64,000 nt of DNA, from NCBI RefSeq assembly GCF_001294645.1, contig NZ_CP011868.1:3596001-3660000 (forward strand), given 5' to 3'. The notes beneath the pieces were generated by a model. That model was not told the DNA's origin, ran no database searches, and saw nothing but the letters and a program-made list of their open reading frames with translations. Both the position numbers and the translations under genes were made by a program. Source of the stretch: Pseudonocardia sp. HH130629-09 (GTDB taxonomy: Bacteria > Actinomycetota > Actinomycetes > Mycobacteriales > Pseudonocardiaceae). The stretch's first letter is position 1. Every line of letters starts with the position of its first letter. Positions 19,044 to 27,353 of the stretch are shown piece by piece.

Positions 19044-20596
19044 GCCGTCTCCCCCATGCCCTGCTCGATCTCCTTCGCCCGGTGCTCGGGCAGGCAGCCC
19101 AGCCCGTGACGGCCGCGCAGCCGGAACCAGGCCAGCCCGGCCAGCGCGACGACCCCGATGAACAGGAACGCGACGAACCGCAGCCACCCGGTGCCGTAGA
19201 CCTCCTCGCGGGGCCAGGCCAGGTTGATCGCCATCGCCGCGCCCCACAGCACCGCCAGCACGTTGACCGGCAGGCCGAGGCGCCCCAGGGAGAAGTACCC
19301 CTTCTGGCCCTCGTCCGGCCACCGCCCGCGCAGCCGCCGCACCAGCATCGGCACCGTGACCAGCAGGTACGCGATGTAGATCATGATGATCGCCACACTG
19401 GTGACCGCGGTGAAGACCTCGGGCACGCCGACGTTCGCGACCAGGATGAGGATCGCGACCACGCCGACGACGATCGCCGGCACCACCGGCGTCTTGTGCT
19501 TCGGGTCGATCCGGGCCAGCACCGAGCCCGCGGGCAGCGCGTTGTCCCGGGCCATCGCGAACATCAGCCGGATCGCCGCGGTGTGCACCGCGAGCAGGCA
19601 GACGATCACCGCGATGCTGATGATGATCAGGAAGATCCGGCCGATCGTGCCGCCGGCGACCTCCAGGAGCACGAGCTGCCCGCCGCCGTCCTTGCTGCCC
19701 AGCCGCGGGTCGGCCAGGTCCGGTGCGGCCAGGATGATGCCGAGCAGGATCAGCCCGCCGAGCACGAACGAGGCGATCACCGCGCGCAGGATCGCCGCCG
19801 GGGCGGTGCGCCGCGGGTCGACCGTCTCCTCGCCGAGCGAGCTGGCGGTGTCGAAGCCGTACATGACGTAGGCCGAGGCGAGCGCCGCGACGAGGAACGT
19901 GCCGAAGTACCCGCCGCCGCCCGCGGCCGGGGCCGGGGTCTCGAACAGCACCGAGACGGGGTTGCGGATGCTCAGCAGCAGCGCCACGACGATGACGACG
20001 GCGGCGATCAGCTCGATGAACACCCCGGTGGAGTTGATCCGTGCCATCAGCTTCACCCCGACGGCGTTGATCACCGTGGTGAGCACGATCAGGATCGCGC
20101 CGAGCAGCACGCCGTTGACGGCGGCGTCGCCCGCGTCGGAGGCGTCGCCGACGAGCTGGAAGCCCGACCAGATCTGCGGGAACGTGAGCTGCGCGGCCAG
20201 CGCGACCGCCGCCAGGGACACCACCGAGGCGGTGAACATCATCCAGCCGGCGAGCCAGGACACGGTCGGCCCGGCCAGCTGCTTGGACCAGTTGTAGACC
20301 GACCCCGCGACCGGGTAGCGCCCGGCCAGCTCGGCGAACGACAGCGCCACCATGAACTGGCCGGCGAACACCATCGGCCAGGACCACCAGTAGGCCGCAC
20401 CACCGGTGCCGAAGCCGAAGTAGAACAGCTGGAACGTACCGGTCAGGATCGAGATGTAGCTGATCCCGGCCGCGAAGCTGGCGAACTTGCCGATGCTGCG
20501 GTCGAGGGTCTGGCTGTAGCCGAACTCGGCGAGACCTCCCCCGTCGCCGTCCGCGTCCGGTGCGGGATCCCGCCGGGCGGGTTCGGGAACGGTCAT
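19040..20596 (-). CDS. APC-superfamily permease, probable choline or amine uptake
   Basis: The 518-residue protein has about twelve membrane helices after a 35-residue cytoplasmic start. It carries APC motifs: SYISILTGTFQLFYFGFGTGG in the first helix region, SFAELAGRYPVAGSVYNWSKQL, and GFDTASSLGEETVDPRRTAP. APC permeases of this amino-acid/GABA type import amines by proton or sodium symport. Here it sits between betaine-aldehyde dehydrogenase and the GMC enzyme, so choline is the likely substrate. This would be unusual, since BCCT carriers (BetT) normally fill that role. The start is the ATG at 20594-20596, behind CAGGAGGTCC. Confidence 0.82.
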   Translation of the reverse strand: MTVPEPARRDPAPDADGDGGGLAEFGYSQTLDRSIGKFASFAAGISYISILTGTFQLFYFGFGTGGAAYWWSWPMVFAGQFMVALSFAELAGRYPVAGSVYNWSKQLAGPTVSWLAGWMMFTASVVSLAAVALAAQLTFPQIWSGFQLVGDASDAGDAAVNGVLLGAILIVLTTVINAVGVKLMARINSTGVFIELIAAVVIVVALLLSIRNPVSVLFETPAPAAGGGGYFGTFLVAALASAYVMYGFDTASSLGEETVDPRRTAPAAILRAVIASFVLGGLILLGIILAAPDLADPRLGSKDGGGQLVLLEVAGGTIGRIFLIIISIAVIVCLLAVHTAAIRLMFAMARDNALPAGSVLARIDPKHKTPVVPAIVVGVVAILILVANVGVPEVFTAVTSVAIIMIYIAYLLVTVPMLVRRLRGRWPDEGQKGYFSLGRLGLPVNVLAVLWGAAMAINLAWPREEVYGTGWLRFVAFLFIGVVALAGLAWFRLRGRHGLGCLPEHRAKEIEQGMGETA

Positions 20597-20638
20597 CCTG
20601 GACCTCCTGGGCCGTTTCGTCGCGCCATCATGGCGGTA

Positions 20639-22108
20639 TCAGCGGCCCGAGAACCATCCCTGGGGCTGCGGAGCCGTGTTGGTCCAGACGTGCTTGATCT
20701 CCTGGTACTCGGCCAGCCCGGTCGGCCCCAGCTCGCGGCCGTTGCCCGAGCGGCCCATGCCGCCCCACTCCGCGCCCGGGAAGTACGGGTGGAAGTCGTT
20801 GATCCAGACGGTCCCGTGGCGCAGGGCGGACGCCACCCGGTGGGCCCGGCCCATGTCGGCGGTGAACACCGCGCCGGCCAGGCCGTACTCGGTGTCGTTG
20901 CCGAGCCGGACGGCCTCCTCCTCGGTGCTGAACCGCTCCACGGTCAGCAGCGGGCCGAACGTCTCCTCGCGGATCAGCCGCGATCCCGGCGCCAGGTCGG
21001 TGATGACGGTAGGCAGGTAGAAGTAGCCCTTCGCCAGTTCCGGGTCGTCCGGACGGGCACCGCCGCACCGGATGGTGGCCCCCTCGGCGCGTGCCGCGGC
21101 GACGAAGTCCTCGATCTTGGCCAGGTGCGCGGCGGAGACCAGCGGACCGACCTCGACACCGTCGGTGAGGCCGTTGCCGAGCCGGATCAGCTGCGCGCGG
21201 CGCACCACCTCGTCGACGACGGCGTCGGCGATCGAGTCCTCGATGATCAACCGGGCGCCCGCCGAGCAGACCTGTCCGGAGTGCAGGAACACCGCGAGCA
21301 TCACGTAGTCGACGGCGAGCTCGAAGTCGGTGTCGACGAACACGATGTTCGGGTTCTTCCCGCCCAGCTCGACGGCGGTGCGCTTCACGGTCTCGGCCGA
21401 CGCCCGGATGATCTTCTGACCGGTGGACAGCCCGCCGGTGAAGCTGACCATGTCGACGTCGGCGTGCTCGGTGAGCGGGGCGCCCACCGAGGGGCCGTCG
21501 CCGAGCACGATGTTGACCACCCCGGCCGGGATCCCGACCTCCTCGCACAGCTCGACCAGCACGATCGAGGTGAGCGGGGTGACCTCGCTGGGCTTGATCA
21601 CCATCGTGTTGCCGGCGGCGATCGCCGGGGCGACCTTCCAGGACAGCTGCAGCAGCGGGTAGTTCCACGGCGTGATCAGCGCGCACACGCCGACCGGCTC
21701 GTGCACGATCCGCGACACGACGGCCGGGTTGCCGGTGTCGACGATCCGGCCGGCGTCCTTGTCGGCGAGCCCGGCGTAGTAGCGGAAGACGGCGGTGACG
21801 TCGTCGACGTCCTGGCGGCCCTCGGCGATCGTCTTGCCGGTGTCGAGGGTCTCCGACCGGGCGATCTTCTCCCGGTCCCGGACCAGCAGGTCGGCGATCC
21901 GACCGAGGAGCACCCCGCGCTCGCCGGTGGTGGTCCGCCGCCACGGCCCGTCGTCGAAGGCCCGGCGGGCGGCGGCGACCGCACGGTCGACGTCGTCGGG
22001 CCCGGCCTGGTCGACCTCGGTGACCGTCGAGGCGTCGTAGGGGTTGACCACCGGGGCGGTCCCGGCGGATCCGGTGGTCCAACTTCCGTCGATGTAGAGG
22101 CTCGGCAC
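20639..22108 (-). CDS. betB: Betaine-aldehyde dehydrogenase
   Basis: This 489-residue NAD(P)-dependent aldehyde dehydrogenase should convert betaine aldehyde to glycine betaine, an osmoprotectant and methyl donor. Visible motifs are the cofactor site ALITPWNYPLLQLSWKVAPA, VSFTGGLSTGQ, the general-base block VELGGKNP and the catalytic Cys in SGQVCSAG. GTG at 22106-22108 places MPSLYIDGSW-type residues at the N-terminus, as in the family. It is the first gene of a three-gene operon (with a 42-base gap to the permease) and diverges from an IclR regulator. Other amino-aldehydes remain possible. Confidence 0.88.
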   Translation of the reverse strand: MPSLYIDGSWTTGSAGTAPVVNPYDASTVTEVDQAGPDDVDRAVAAARRAFDDGPWRRTTTGERGVLLGRIADLLVRDREKIARSETLDTGKTIAEGRQDVDDVTAVFRYYAGLADKDAGRIVDTGNPAVVSRIVHEPVGVCALITPWNYPLLQLSWKVAPAIAAGNTMVIKPSEVTPLTSIVLVELCEEVGIPAGVVNIVLGDGPSVGAPLTEHADVDMVSFTGGLSTGQKIIRASAETVKRTAVELGGKNPNIVFVDTDFELAVDYVMLAVFLHSGQVCSAGARLIIEDSIADAVVDEVVRRAQLIRLGNGLTDGVEVGPLVSAAHLAKIEDFVAAARAEGATIRCGGARPDDPELAKGYFYLPTVITDLAPGSRLIREETFGPLLTVERFSTEEEAVRLGNDTEYGLAGAVFTADMGRAHRVASALRHGTVWINDFHPYFPGAEWGGMGRSGNGRELGPTGLAEYQEIKHVWTNTAPQPQGWFSGR

Positions 22109-22121
22109 GGCGCGAGCTTTC

Positions 22122-22190
22122 ACCGGAAACGGGTCGGTGTGCAAACCCGGGCCCGTCGTCCTCGCGCGGGAGATGGTCACGCTTTCCGGT
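22122..22190. promoter_or_regulatory. Split inverted repeat between bet operon and iclR
   Basis: ACCGGAAA (22122-22129) and TTTCCGGT (22183-22190) are exact complements 53 bases apart in the divergent promoter region. Such spaced half-sites could bind an IclR tetramer, but two 8-mers alone are weak support. Confidence 0.3.
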
Positions 22191-22222
22191 CGCCCCGCGT
22201 GGCGACGTGCCGAATGCCGGGT

Positions 22223-22228
22223 TAGGGT
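22223..22228 (+). promoter_or_regulatory. Candidate leaderless -10 box of iclR
   Basis: TAGGGT lies six bases before the iclR ATG at 22235 in a sequence with no Shine-Dalgarno site. Confidence 0.4.
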
Positions 22229-22234
22229 TGCGCC

Positions 22235-22996
22235 ATGGGCAACACGGTGCGCGGACGGGAGCCCGGGGTGCAGTCGGTCGACCGGGCCATCACCCTGCTC
22301 ACCCTGCTGGCCGACCGGAGCGAGGCGGGGGTCAGCGAGCTCGCCGCCTCGCTCGACGTCCACAAGTCCACCGCCTTCCGGCTGCTCGGCGCGCTGGAGG
22401 AGCGCGGGTTGGTCGAGCAGATCGCCGACCGCGGCAAGTACCGCCTCGGGTTCGGGCTGATCCCGCTCGCCGGGCGCGTCGCGGAGCGCCTGGAGGTCAC
22501 CACCCAGGGCCACCCGGTCTGCGAGACGCTCGCGGATCGACTCGGCGAGACCGTCAACATCGCCATCCCCGACCGCGGGTGGGCGGTGAACGTCGACCAG
22601 GCCCGGGGCCCGTCGATGGTCACCACGTTCAACTGGCTCGGCCGGATCACCCCGATGCACAACACCTCCAGCGGCAAGGTGCTGCTGGCCTCGGTCGTCC
22701 TCGACGACCCGACGACGATGCCGGACACGGTGCCGGACGAGGACCGCGAGGCGCTCGTCGAGGAGCTGCGCCGGGTCCGCCGGCACGGGTACGCGTGGTC
22801 GCTGGAGGAGCTGGAGACCGGGCTCAACGCCGTGGCTGCACCGGTGCTGGACCACGGCGGCGCGGTGGTGGCCGCCCTGTCGGTGTCCGGGCCCGCCTAC
22901 CGGCTCCCGGCCGAGCGGATCGAGCGGATCACCCCGGAGGTCGTCGCCGCGGGGCGGGAGATCAGCCGTCGCATGGGTTTCTGGCGCGACCGCTGA
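22235..22996 (+). CDS. IclR-family transcriptional regulator, likely controls the bet operon
   Basis: The 253-residue protein has an N-terminal winged helix-turn-helix (about 10-70; GVSELAASLDVHKSTAFRLLGALEERGLV) and the C-terminal IclR effector domain (about 85-250), with the loop FNWLGRITPMHNTSSGKVLLA and the ending PAYRLPAERIERITPEVV. It diverges from betB, so it is the natural candidate to regulate choline use, perhaps with choline or betaine as ligand (inference). Its stop codon lies inside a 19-base tandem repeat. Confidence 0.9.
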   Translation: MGNTVRGREPGVQSVDRAITLLTLLADRSEAGVSELAASLDVHKSTAFRLLGALEERGLVEQIADRGKYRLGFGLIPLAGRVAERLEVTTQGHPVCETLADRLGETVNIAIPDRGWAVNVDQARGPSMVTTFNWLGRITPMHNTSSGKVLLASVVLDDPTTMPDTVPDEDREALVEELRRVRRHGYAWSLEELETGLNAVAAPVLDHGGAVVAALSVSGPAYRLPAERIERITPEVVAAGREISRRMGFWRDR

Positions 22997-23029
22997 GCCG
23001 CGGGCCTACGGCTGAGCCGCGGGCCTACG
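22992..23029. repeat. Perfect 19-bp tandem duplication over a stop codon
   Basis: GCTGAGCCGCGGGCCTACG occurs twice back to back (22992-23010 and 23011-23029). The first copy carries the TGA of iclR, and the second carries the TAG of the convergent SRPBCC gene on the other strand. Confidence 0.9.
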
Positions 23030-23489
23030 GCGGTGGGGCCGGCGCGGACCCCTGCAGGCGTTCCAGCACCGGGGGCAGAGTGCGTTCCAGCTCGTCGCCG
23101 TGCCGCTCGAACTCGCGCCGCAGGAACGGCGCCGCCAGCTTCAGCAGCCCCTTGAGCCGCACCCGGGCGTGGAAGCTGACGACGCTGCCCCCACCCTCAA
23201 CGGGCTCGACGACGATCTCCTCCGTCGCGCTGACCGCCGGGTTCTCCGCGACGAACACGACCCGGCCCGCCGTCAGCTCCCGCAGCGTGTGGTCGAGCTC
23301 GCTCTCCCGCCCGCCCCACACCGCCACCGTGCGCCAGGCGGCGCCGACCACGATCGGGCCGCCACCGTCGGAACGGGTGCTGGAACGCACGGTCGGGTCC
23401 CAGATCTCGCTGTTCCCGTGGTCGGACAGGTAACGGAACACCGTCTCGGCAGGGCTGCGCACCGTCATCACCCGCTGGACGCCGACCAC
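23025..23489 (-). CDS. SRPBCC (START-like) ligand-binding protein
   Basis: The 154-residue protein has the polyketide-cyclase/START helix-grip fold pattern. It shows VMTVRSPAETVFRYLSDHGNSEIWDPTV at the N-terminus, a central run of strands, and a long C-terminal helix, LKLAAPFLRREFERHGDELERTL. These proteins bind hydrophobic small molecules; the ligand is unknown. The GTG start at 23487-23489 follows GGAGAGGAG. It converges on iclR and has no partner gene. Confidence 0.75.
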   Translation of the reverse strand: MVGVQRVMTVRSPAETVFRYLSDHGNSEIWDPTVRSSTRSDGGGPIVVGAAWRTVAVWGGRESELDHTLRELTAGRVVFVAENPAVSATEEIVVEPVEGGGSVVSFHARVRLKGLLKLAAPFLRREFERHGDELERTLPPVLERLQGSAPAPPP

Positions 23490-23691
23490 GACGCTCCTCT
23501 CCCCGGCCGGGGCCGACCGGGCCCCGGCCCGCTGCTCCGACCGGCGCAGATGGTCTCACGGCGACCGGTCATGATCGAGAGCACCCACACCGGATTCCCC
23601 CGAACGCCCGTGCCGGGGCCGCGCGGCACGCACACTCCTGTCCGACGCGGGCGGGCCGGGCGGGCCCGCCACCGACGACGGAGGTGCCGCG

Positions 23692-24051
23692 GTGCACGAC
23701 CGAGACCGACCGGGGACCCGGTGGACGAGCGGGCGGCCCGTGCCCGGTCCGCACCCGTCGTCGGGCGGGGTGGCACGTTCCGACCCGGACGGCCTCGACG
23801 CCGCCGCCGCGGCGCTCGACCACATCGCCGACGATCTCGCCGACGACACGATGCTCGTGAGCCCGGCCGCGCCGGTGCCGGGTTTCGCGGCCGGGACGGC
23901 GGCCACGGCCTGGGAGGACGCGATGGCGCGGGCGACCCGGGAGCACGCGGAGCACACCGCGTCGACGGCGTCGGCCCTGCGCGCGGCCGCCACCTCCTGG
24001 CGCGCCGCCGACGACGACGCCGCGACGGCGTTCGCCGGGCGCGCCTCGTGA
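23692..24051 (+). CDS. Small helical protein, type VII secretion target-like
   Basis: The 119-residue protein has a disordered start and then two Ala-rich helices (about 33-60 and 67-115). A Trp in AWEDAM and SWRAADDDAATAF give it a WXG100/EspB-like look. Such proteins are exported by ESX systems as helical hairpins. The GTG start follows a GGAGGTG site. Its stop overlaps the GTG of the next gene (GTGA), so the two products are made together. No secretion machinery gene is in the window. The family call is by shape and context, not by a clear motif. Confidence 0.6.
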   Translation: MHDRDRPGTRWTSGRPVPGPHPSSGGVARSDPDGLDAAAAALDHIADDLADDTMLVSPAAPVPGFAAGTAATAWEDAMARATREHAEHTASTASALRAAATSWRAADDDAATAFAGRAS

Positions 24052-25659
24052 GCACCGGGCCCGCCCTGCGCGACCTCGTGACCGCCGACCCCGGCGCGTG
24101 GCTGCGTCGCGCCGGTACCTGGGACGGCTTGTCCCGGGCCCTGTCCGAGCGCGCCGCCGAGCTGGAACGCTCCGCACCGCGGTCGTGGACGGGGGCCGAC
24201 GCCGACGCGGCCGCGCTGGACCGCGCCGAGCAGGTCCGCCGGCTGCGCGACGACGCGGGCACCGCGACCCGGGCCGCGCAGGTGCTGGGCACCCACGCCG
24301 GCGAGGTCCTCGACGCCCAGCGCCGGCTCGTGCTCGCCGCGCTGGCGGTGCACCCGCAGTTCGTCGTCGACCTCGAACGCGGCACGCTGTCCGCCGGCGT
24401 CGGCGCGCACTGGCTCGGGGTGTGGCAGCTGCCCGCGATGGTCGCGCGCTTCGGGGCGGACCTGGCCCACCTGTCCACCGCGGTGGCCGACGCCGTCGGT
24501 GCCGCGACCCGGTCCGACCACACCACGGCCGCCGCGCTCGATGCGCTCCGCCCGGCCCCCGCGGCGGCCCCCCGCCCGGTCGCGCCCGCCGCGCCCCCCC
24601 GGTGCGGGCGCCGGCGCCGTGCGGTCCTGGTGGACGGGGCTGCCCGAGGTGCGACGGGAACAGCTGCTGCACACCCGGCCCGACCTCGTCGGTGGGCTGG
24701 ACGGCGTGCCGGTCGCCGACCGGGACCGGGCGAACCGGGTCCTGCTCGACGCCGAGCTGTCCCGGCTCCTGGCCCGGGCGGCACTGCTCGACCGGGCCGG
24801 GGACACCGCGGGCGCGGACCGCGCCCGACGGGCGTCGGCCGGTCTGGAGGCGACCCGCCGACGCCTCGACGCCGGTGACGCGTACCTGCTCCGACTGGAG
24901 CGCGGGAGCACCGGCGGGCGGCTCGTTCTCGCCGTCGGCGACCCGGAACACGCCGCGCACGTGCTCACCCACGTCCCGGGGACGACCGCGGGCTGGGACG
25001 GGGTGCCCGGTGACCTGGCCCGGGTCGAGGCGACCCGCGCCGCCGCACGGGCGGCCGCGACGGACGGCACCGTCGCCGCGGTGCTGTGGACCGGCTACGA
25101 CGCGCCACCCGACCTGGTCGCGGCGGCGGACCCGGGGGCCGCCCGCGCCGCAGCGGGAGACCTGCGCTCCTTCCAGGACGGTCTGCGGGCCGGGCACGCG
25201 GGCCCGGTGCACCTGACCGTCGTCGGGCACTCCTACGGCTCGACGGTGGTCGGGAACTCCGCCCGGGGCGGCGGCCTGGCCGCCGACGACGTGGTGTTCG
25301 TCGGCAGCCCCGGGACCGGCGCGGGACACGCCTCCGAGCTCGGCACCGCACCCGGGCACGTCTGGGCGACGACCGCACGGCACGACCCGATCGACCGGGT
25401 GCCCGGGGTCGAGGGTTTCGCGACCTCGCGCGGGTTCGCCCCCACCGGGCTCCTGCACGGCCCGAACCCGGCGGCACCGGGGTTCGGCGCCCGGGTGTTC
25501 GACTCGGCCCCCGGTTCGGCGCTCCCCCGCACCGACGACCCGGCCACCCCGAACGACGAGTCCGCGTTCGCCGCCGCGCACGGCGGCTATTGGGATCCCG
25601 GCTCGCCGAGCCTGCGCACGCTCGGCCGGATCGTCGCCGGAGCGCCCGTTCCTTTGTGA
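24048..25659 (+). pseudogene. DUF1023-type alpha/beta hydrolase with N-terminal helical domain, frameshifted
   Basis: The first frame (24048 to about 24600) gives an Ala-rich helical domain with SWTGADADAAALDRAEQVRR, like WXG-type secretion domains. The second frame (about 24601-25659) gives a linker, RSWWTGLPEVRREQL, and an alpha/beta hydrolase domain with nucleophile elbow VGHSYGST and the late His region AAAHGGYWD, as in DUF1023. Removing one C from the seven-C run at 24594-24600 restores a single frame of about 537 residues. With the preceding small protein this looks like a secreted lipase/esterase pair. The break may be a sequencing slip, polymerase slippage or genuine inactivation. Confidence 0.75.
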
Positions 25660-25807
25660 CGCTCCGTCACCTTCGACCTGCGTTGCGAGACGACCGCACG
25701 TCCGGCCGGCCGAACGACCAGCCGCTCAATGAACCAGTGATGGGGCAGGTCACACGTAGTCGTCAGACCGACCGCGACTAGCCTGTCCCGGACGCGGCCA
25801 CGGGCAG

Positions 25808-25813
25808 TAGCAT
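25808..25813 (+). promoter_or_regulatory. Candidate leaderless -10 box
   Basis: TAGCAT lies exactly seven bases before the GTG of the TetR gene at 25821. The 160 bases before this gene hold nothing else but a short dyad, GTGACGCTCCGTCAC (25657-25671). Confidence 0.4.
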
Positions 25814-25820
25814 TCGGGCC

Positions 25821-26468
25821 GTGACCGAGACTGAGAGCAGACCGGCACGGCGCACCGGCCGCCCGCCACTGACCGACCGCGCGACACTGCTGGCCGCTGC
25901 GCGCGAGCTCGGCTTCTCCGACCTGACGGTCGGCGCGGTGACCGCGCGGGTCGGGGTGAAGTACTCCACGTTCTACCGCCACTTCCCCAGCCTGGAGGCG
26001 CTCGTCGCCGCGCTGGTGGACGACGTGGTGACCGACGGCGTGTTCCCCGCGACCGACGAGGGCCGTTGGCAGGAGCAGATGCTGGCGTTCGCGGCGGCGA
26101 CGTTCGACGTGATGGCCGAGCACCCGGGCCTCGCGCCCGCGATGGTGCGGCTGCCGGAGTCCCCCGAGGCGTTGCTGTCGGCGTTCCGGCGGCTGACCGA
26201 CCGGCTGCTGGAGTCGGGCTTCACCGCGGAGGACGCGGTGCTGGGCGCCTCGACCGCCTTCCAGATGGGCATGCAGCCGTGGTTGGCGGCCAACGCCCTC
26301 GGCATCGGGGACGCGCGCCGTCGCGACCAGGTGCTGGAGTCGGCCGAGCCGTTCGACGCCCAGGTCCGCTCGGTCTTCCGGGACCGGATCGACGACCCGC
26401 CGCGCAGCTGGACCCTGAGCCGCGTGGAGCTGGTCATCGCCGGGCTGGAGACCCGCCTGGCGTCCTGA
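25821..26468 (+). CDS. TetR-family transcriptional regulator
   Basis: The 215-residue regulator has the N-terminal TetR helix-turn-helix (about 15-60; GRPPLTDRATLLAAARELG and VGAVTARVGVKYSTFYRHFPS) and a C-terminal TetR_C-like helical domain (about 80-200). Its target is not obvious: the neighbours are the hydrolase pair upstream and, after a terminator, a convergent cold-shock gene. Self-regulation through the dyad at 25657-25671 is possible. Confidence 0.87.
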   Translation: MTETESRPARRTGRPPLTDRATLLAAARELGFSDLTVGAVTARVGVKYSTFYRHFPSLEALVAALVDDVVTDGVFPATDEGRWQEQMLAFAAATFDVMAEHPGLAPAMVRLPESPEALLSAFRRLTDRLLESGFTAEDAVLGASTAFQMGMQPWLAANALGIGDARRRDQVLESAEPFDAQVRSVFRDRIDDPPRSWTLSRVELVIAGLETRLAS

Positions 26469-26480
26469 CCCCCGACACGA

Positions 26481-26519
26481 CGACGCCCGGGGTGCTTCGC
26501 GTGAGCACCCCGGGCGTCG
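26481..26519. terminator. Bidirectional terminator between tetR and csp
   Basis: A perfect 16-base stem (CGACGCCCGGGGTGCT at 26481-26496 and its complement at 26504-26519) with a seven-base loop lies between the convergent genes. It is among the strongest hairpins in the window. Confidence 0.9.
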
Positions 26520-26535
26520 GCGTCGGATCAGGCGG

Positions 26536-26739
26536 TCAGGTGGGAACGACCTGGTCCGCCTGCGGACCCTTCTGACCCTGGGTGACCTCGAAGGTCACGG
26601 TCTGCCCCTCGTCGAGGCTGCGGTATCCGGAGGACTGGATCGCGCTGAAGTGGACGAACAGGTCCTGCCCGCCTCCGTCCGGCGTGATGAACCCGTACCC
26701 CTTCTCCGCGTTGAACCACTTGACGGTTCCCTGTGGCAT
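26536..26739 (-). CDS. Cold-shock protein (CspA family)
   Basis: This 67-residue single OB-fold protein binds single-stranded RNA or DNA. Both nucleic-acid motifs are intact: KGYGFITPD (RNP1-like, about 13-21) and DLFVHFSAI (RNP2-like, about 26-34). Length and sequence are typical of actinobacterial Csp. The ATG follows GAGGAGACATCCGG. A TAATGT box at 26780-26785 (reverse) would give a leader of about 35 bases, too short for the large E. coli cspA thermosensor. Confidence 0.95.
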   Translation of the reverse strand: MPQGTVKWFNAEKGYGFITPDGGGQDLFVHFSAIQSSGYRSLDEGQTVTFEVTQGQKGPQADQVVPT

Positions 26740-26884
26740 CCGGATGTCTCCTCGCGTCTTGCCGGTTCCTACGGGGTGGACATTAGCCGTACCGGACCCC
26801 GCTGTGCTACAGGCGACGTGCTATCGGGTACCGGCGCGTCGTGTCGGACGTCCCGCTCGCCCGGTTCTCCGGGCCGGCGCCGGC

Positions 26885-27292
26885 TCACCGGCGCGGGATC
26901 AGCCCGCCCGCGTAGAGCGCCCAGGCCACCAGCAACGGCTGCCCGGCCAGCCGCGCGGCCCGCTTGGCGTCGGTGTCGAGGCCGAACCCGTCGACGCGGT
27001 TGCGGTACTGGGAGACGTTGCCCGGGAAGATGGCGGTGAAGAACGCCGCGGCCAGACCGCCGACCCGGCGGCGCTCCTTCGGGAGGCCGGCCAGCGCGGC
27101 GCCGCGCGCGATCTCGGCGGCGCCCGAGAGCAGCACGACGTCGTCGGTGTCCATCGGGACCCACGGCGGGACCTGGGCACGGAACTCGCGGCGGGCGAAG
27201 GTGAGGTGCGAGGTCCCGGCGAACACCAGCATCGCGCCGAGCGCGAGGCGGGCGAGGTCCTGCCGGGTACGGGTCGCCGTCGTACGCGTCAT
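26885..27292 (-). CDS. DoxX-family membrane protein
   Basis: The 135-residue protein has four hydrophobic segments (about 15-32, 52-70, 77-95 and 112-130) and the DoxX-like sequence ALGAMLVFAGTSHLTFARREF followed by DDVVLLSGAAEIARG. Unlike the DoxX protein at 1460 it has the standard short length and no charged tail. Function in this subfamily is unknown. The start is ATG at 27290-27292. It lies 61 bases after the lactate-oxidase-like gene on the same strand and may be its operon partner. Confidence 0.72.
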   Translation of the reverse strand: MTRTTATRTRQDLARLALGAMLVFAGTSHLTFARREFRAQVPPWVPMDTDDVVLLSGAAEIARGAALAGLPKERRRVGGLAAAFFTAIFPGNVSQYRNRVDGFGLDTDAKRAARLAGQPLLVAWALYAGGLIPRR

Positions 27293-27353
27293 GGTCCGAC
27301 CGTGCCACGGCGCGGTCGGCCGGGCGCGCCGGACCGCACCGCCGGGTGACCCG

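Noticed and set aside
15813..19109. An open frame of 1098 codons on the plus strand
   Set aside because: Only the part up to about 17480 is coding (GH3). The rest is the antisense of the GMC gene and reads as low-complexity Arg/Gly/Val sequence.
19082..22225. A 1047-codon open frame on the plus strand
   Set aside because: It mirrors the APC permease and betaine-aldehyde dehydrogenase genes on the other strand, a GC-bias shadow with no domain.
23505..23529. GC-rich hairpin between the SRPBCC gene and the helical protein gene
   Set aside because: It lies upstream of both divergent genes rather than after a stop codon, so a terminator role is unlikely.
26740..26880. Cold-shock RNA thermosensor upstream of csp
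   Set aside because: The predicted leader is about 35 bases, too short for the cspA-type structure.
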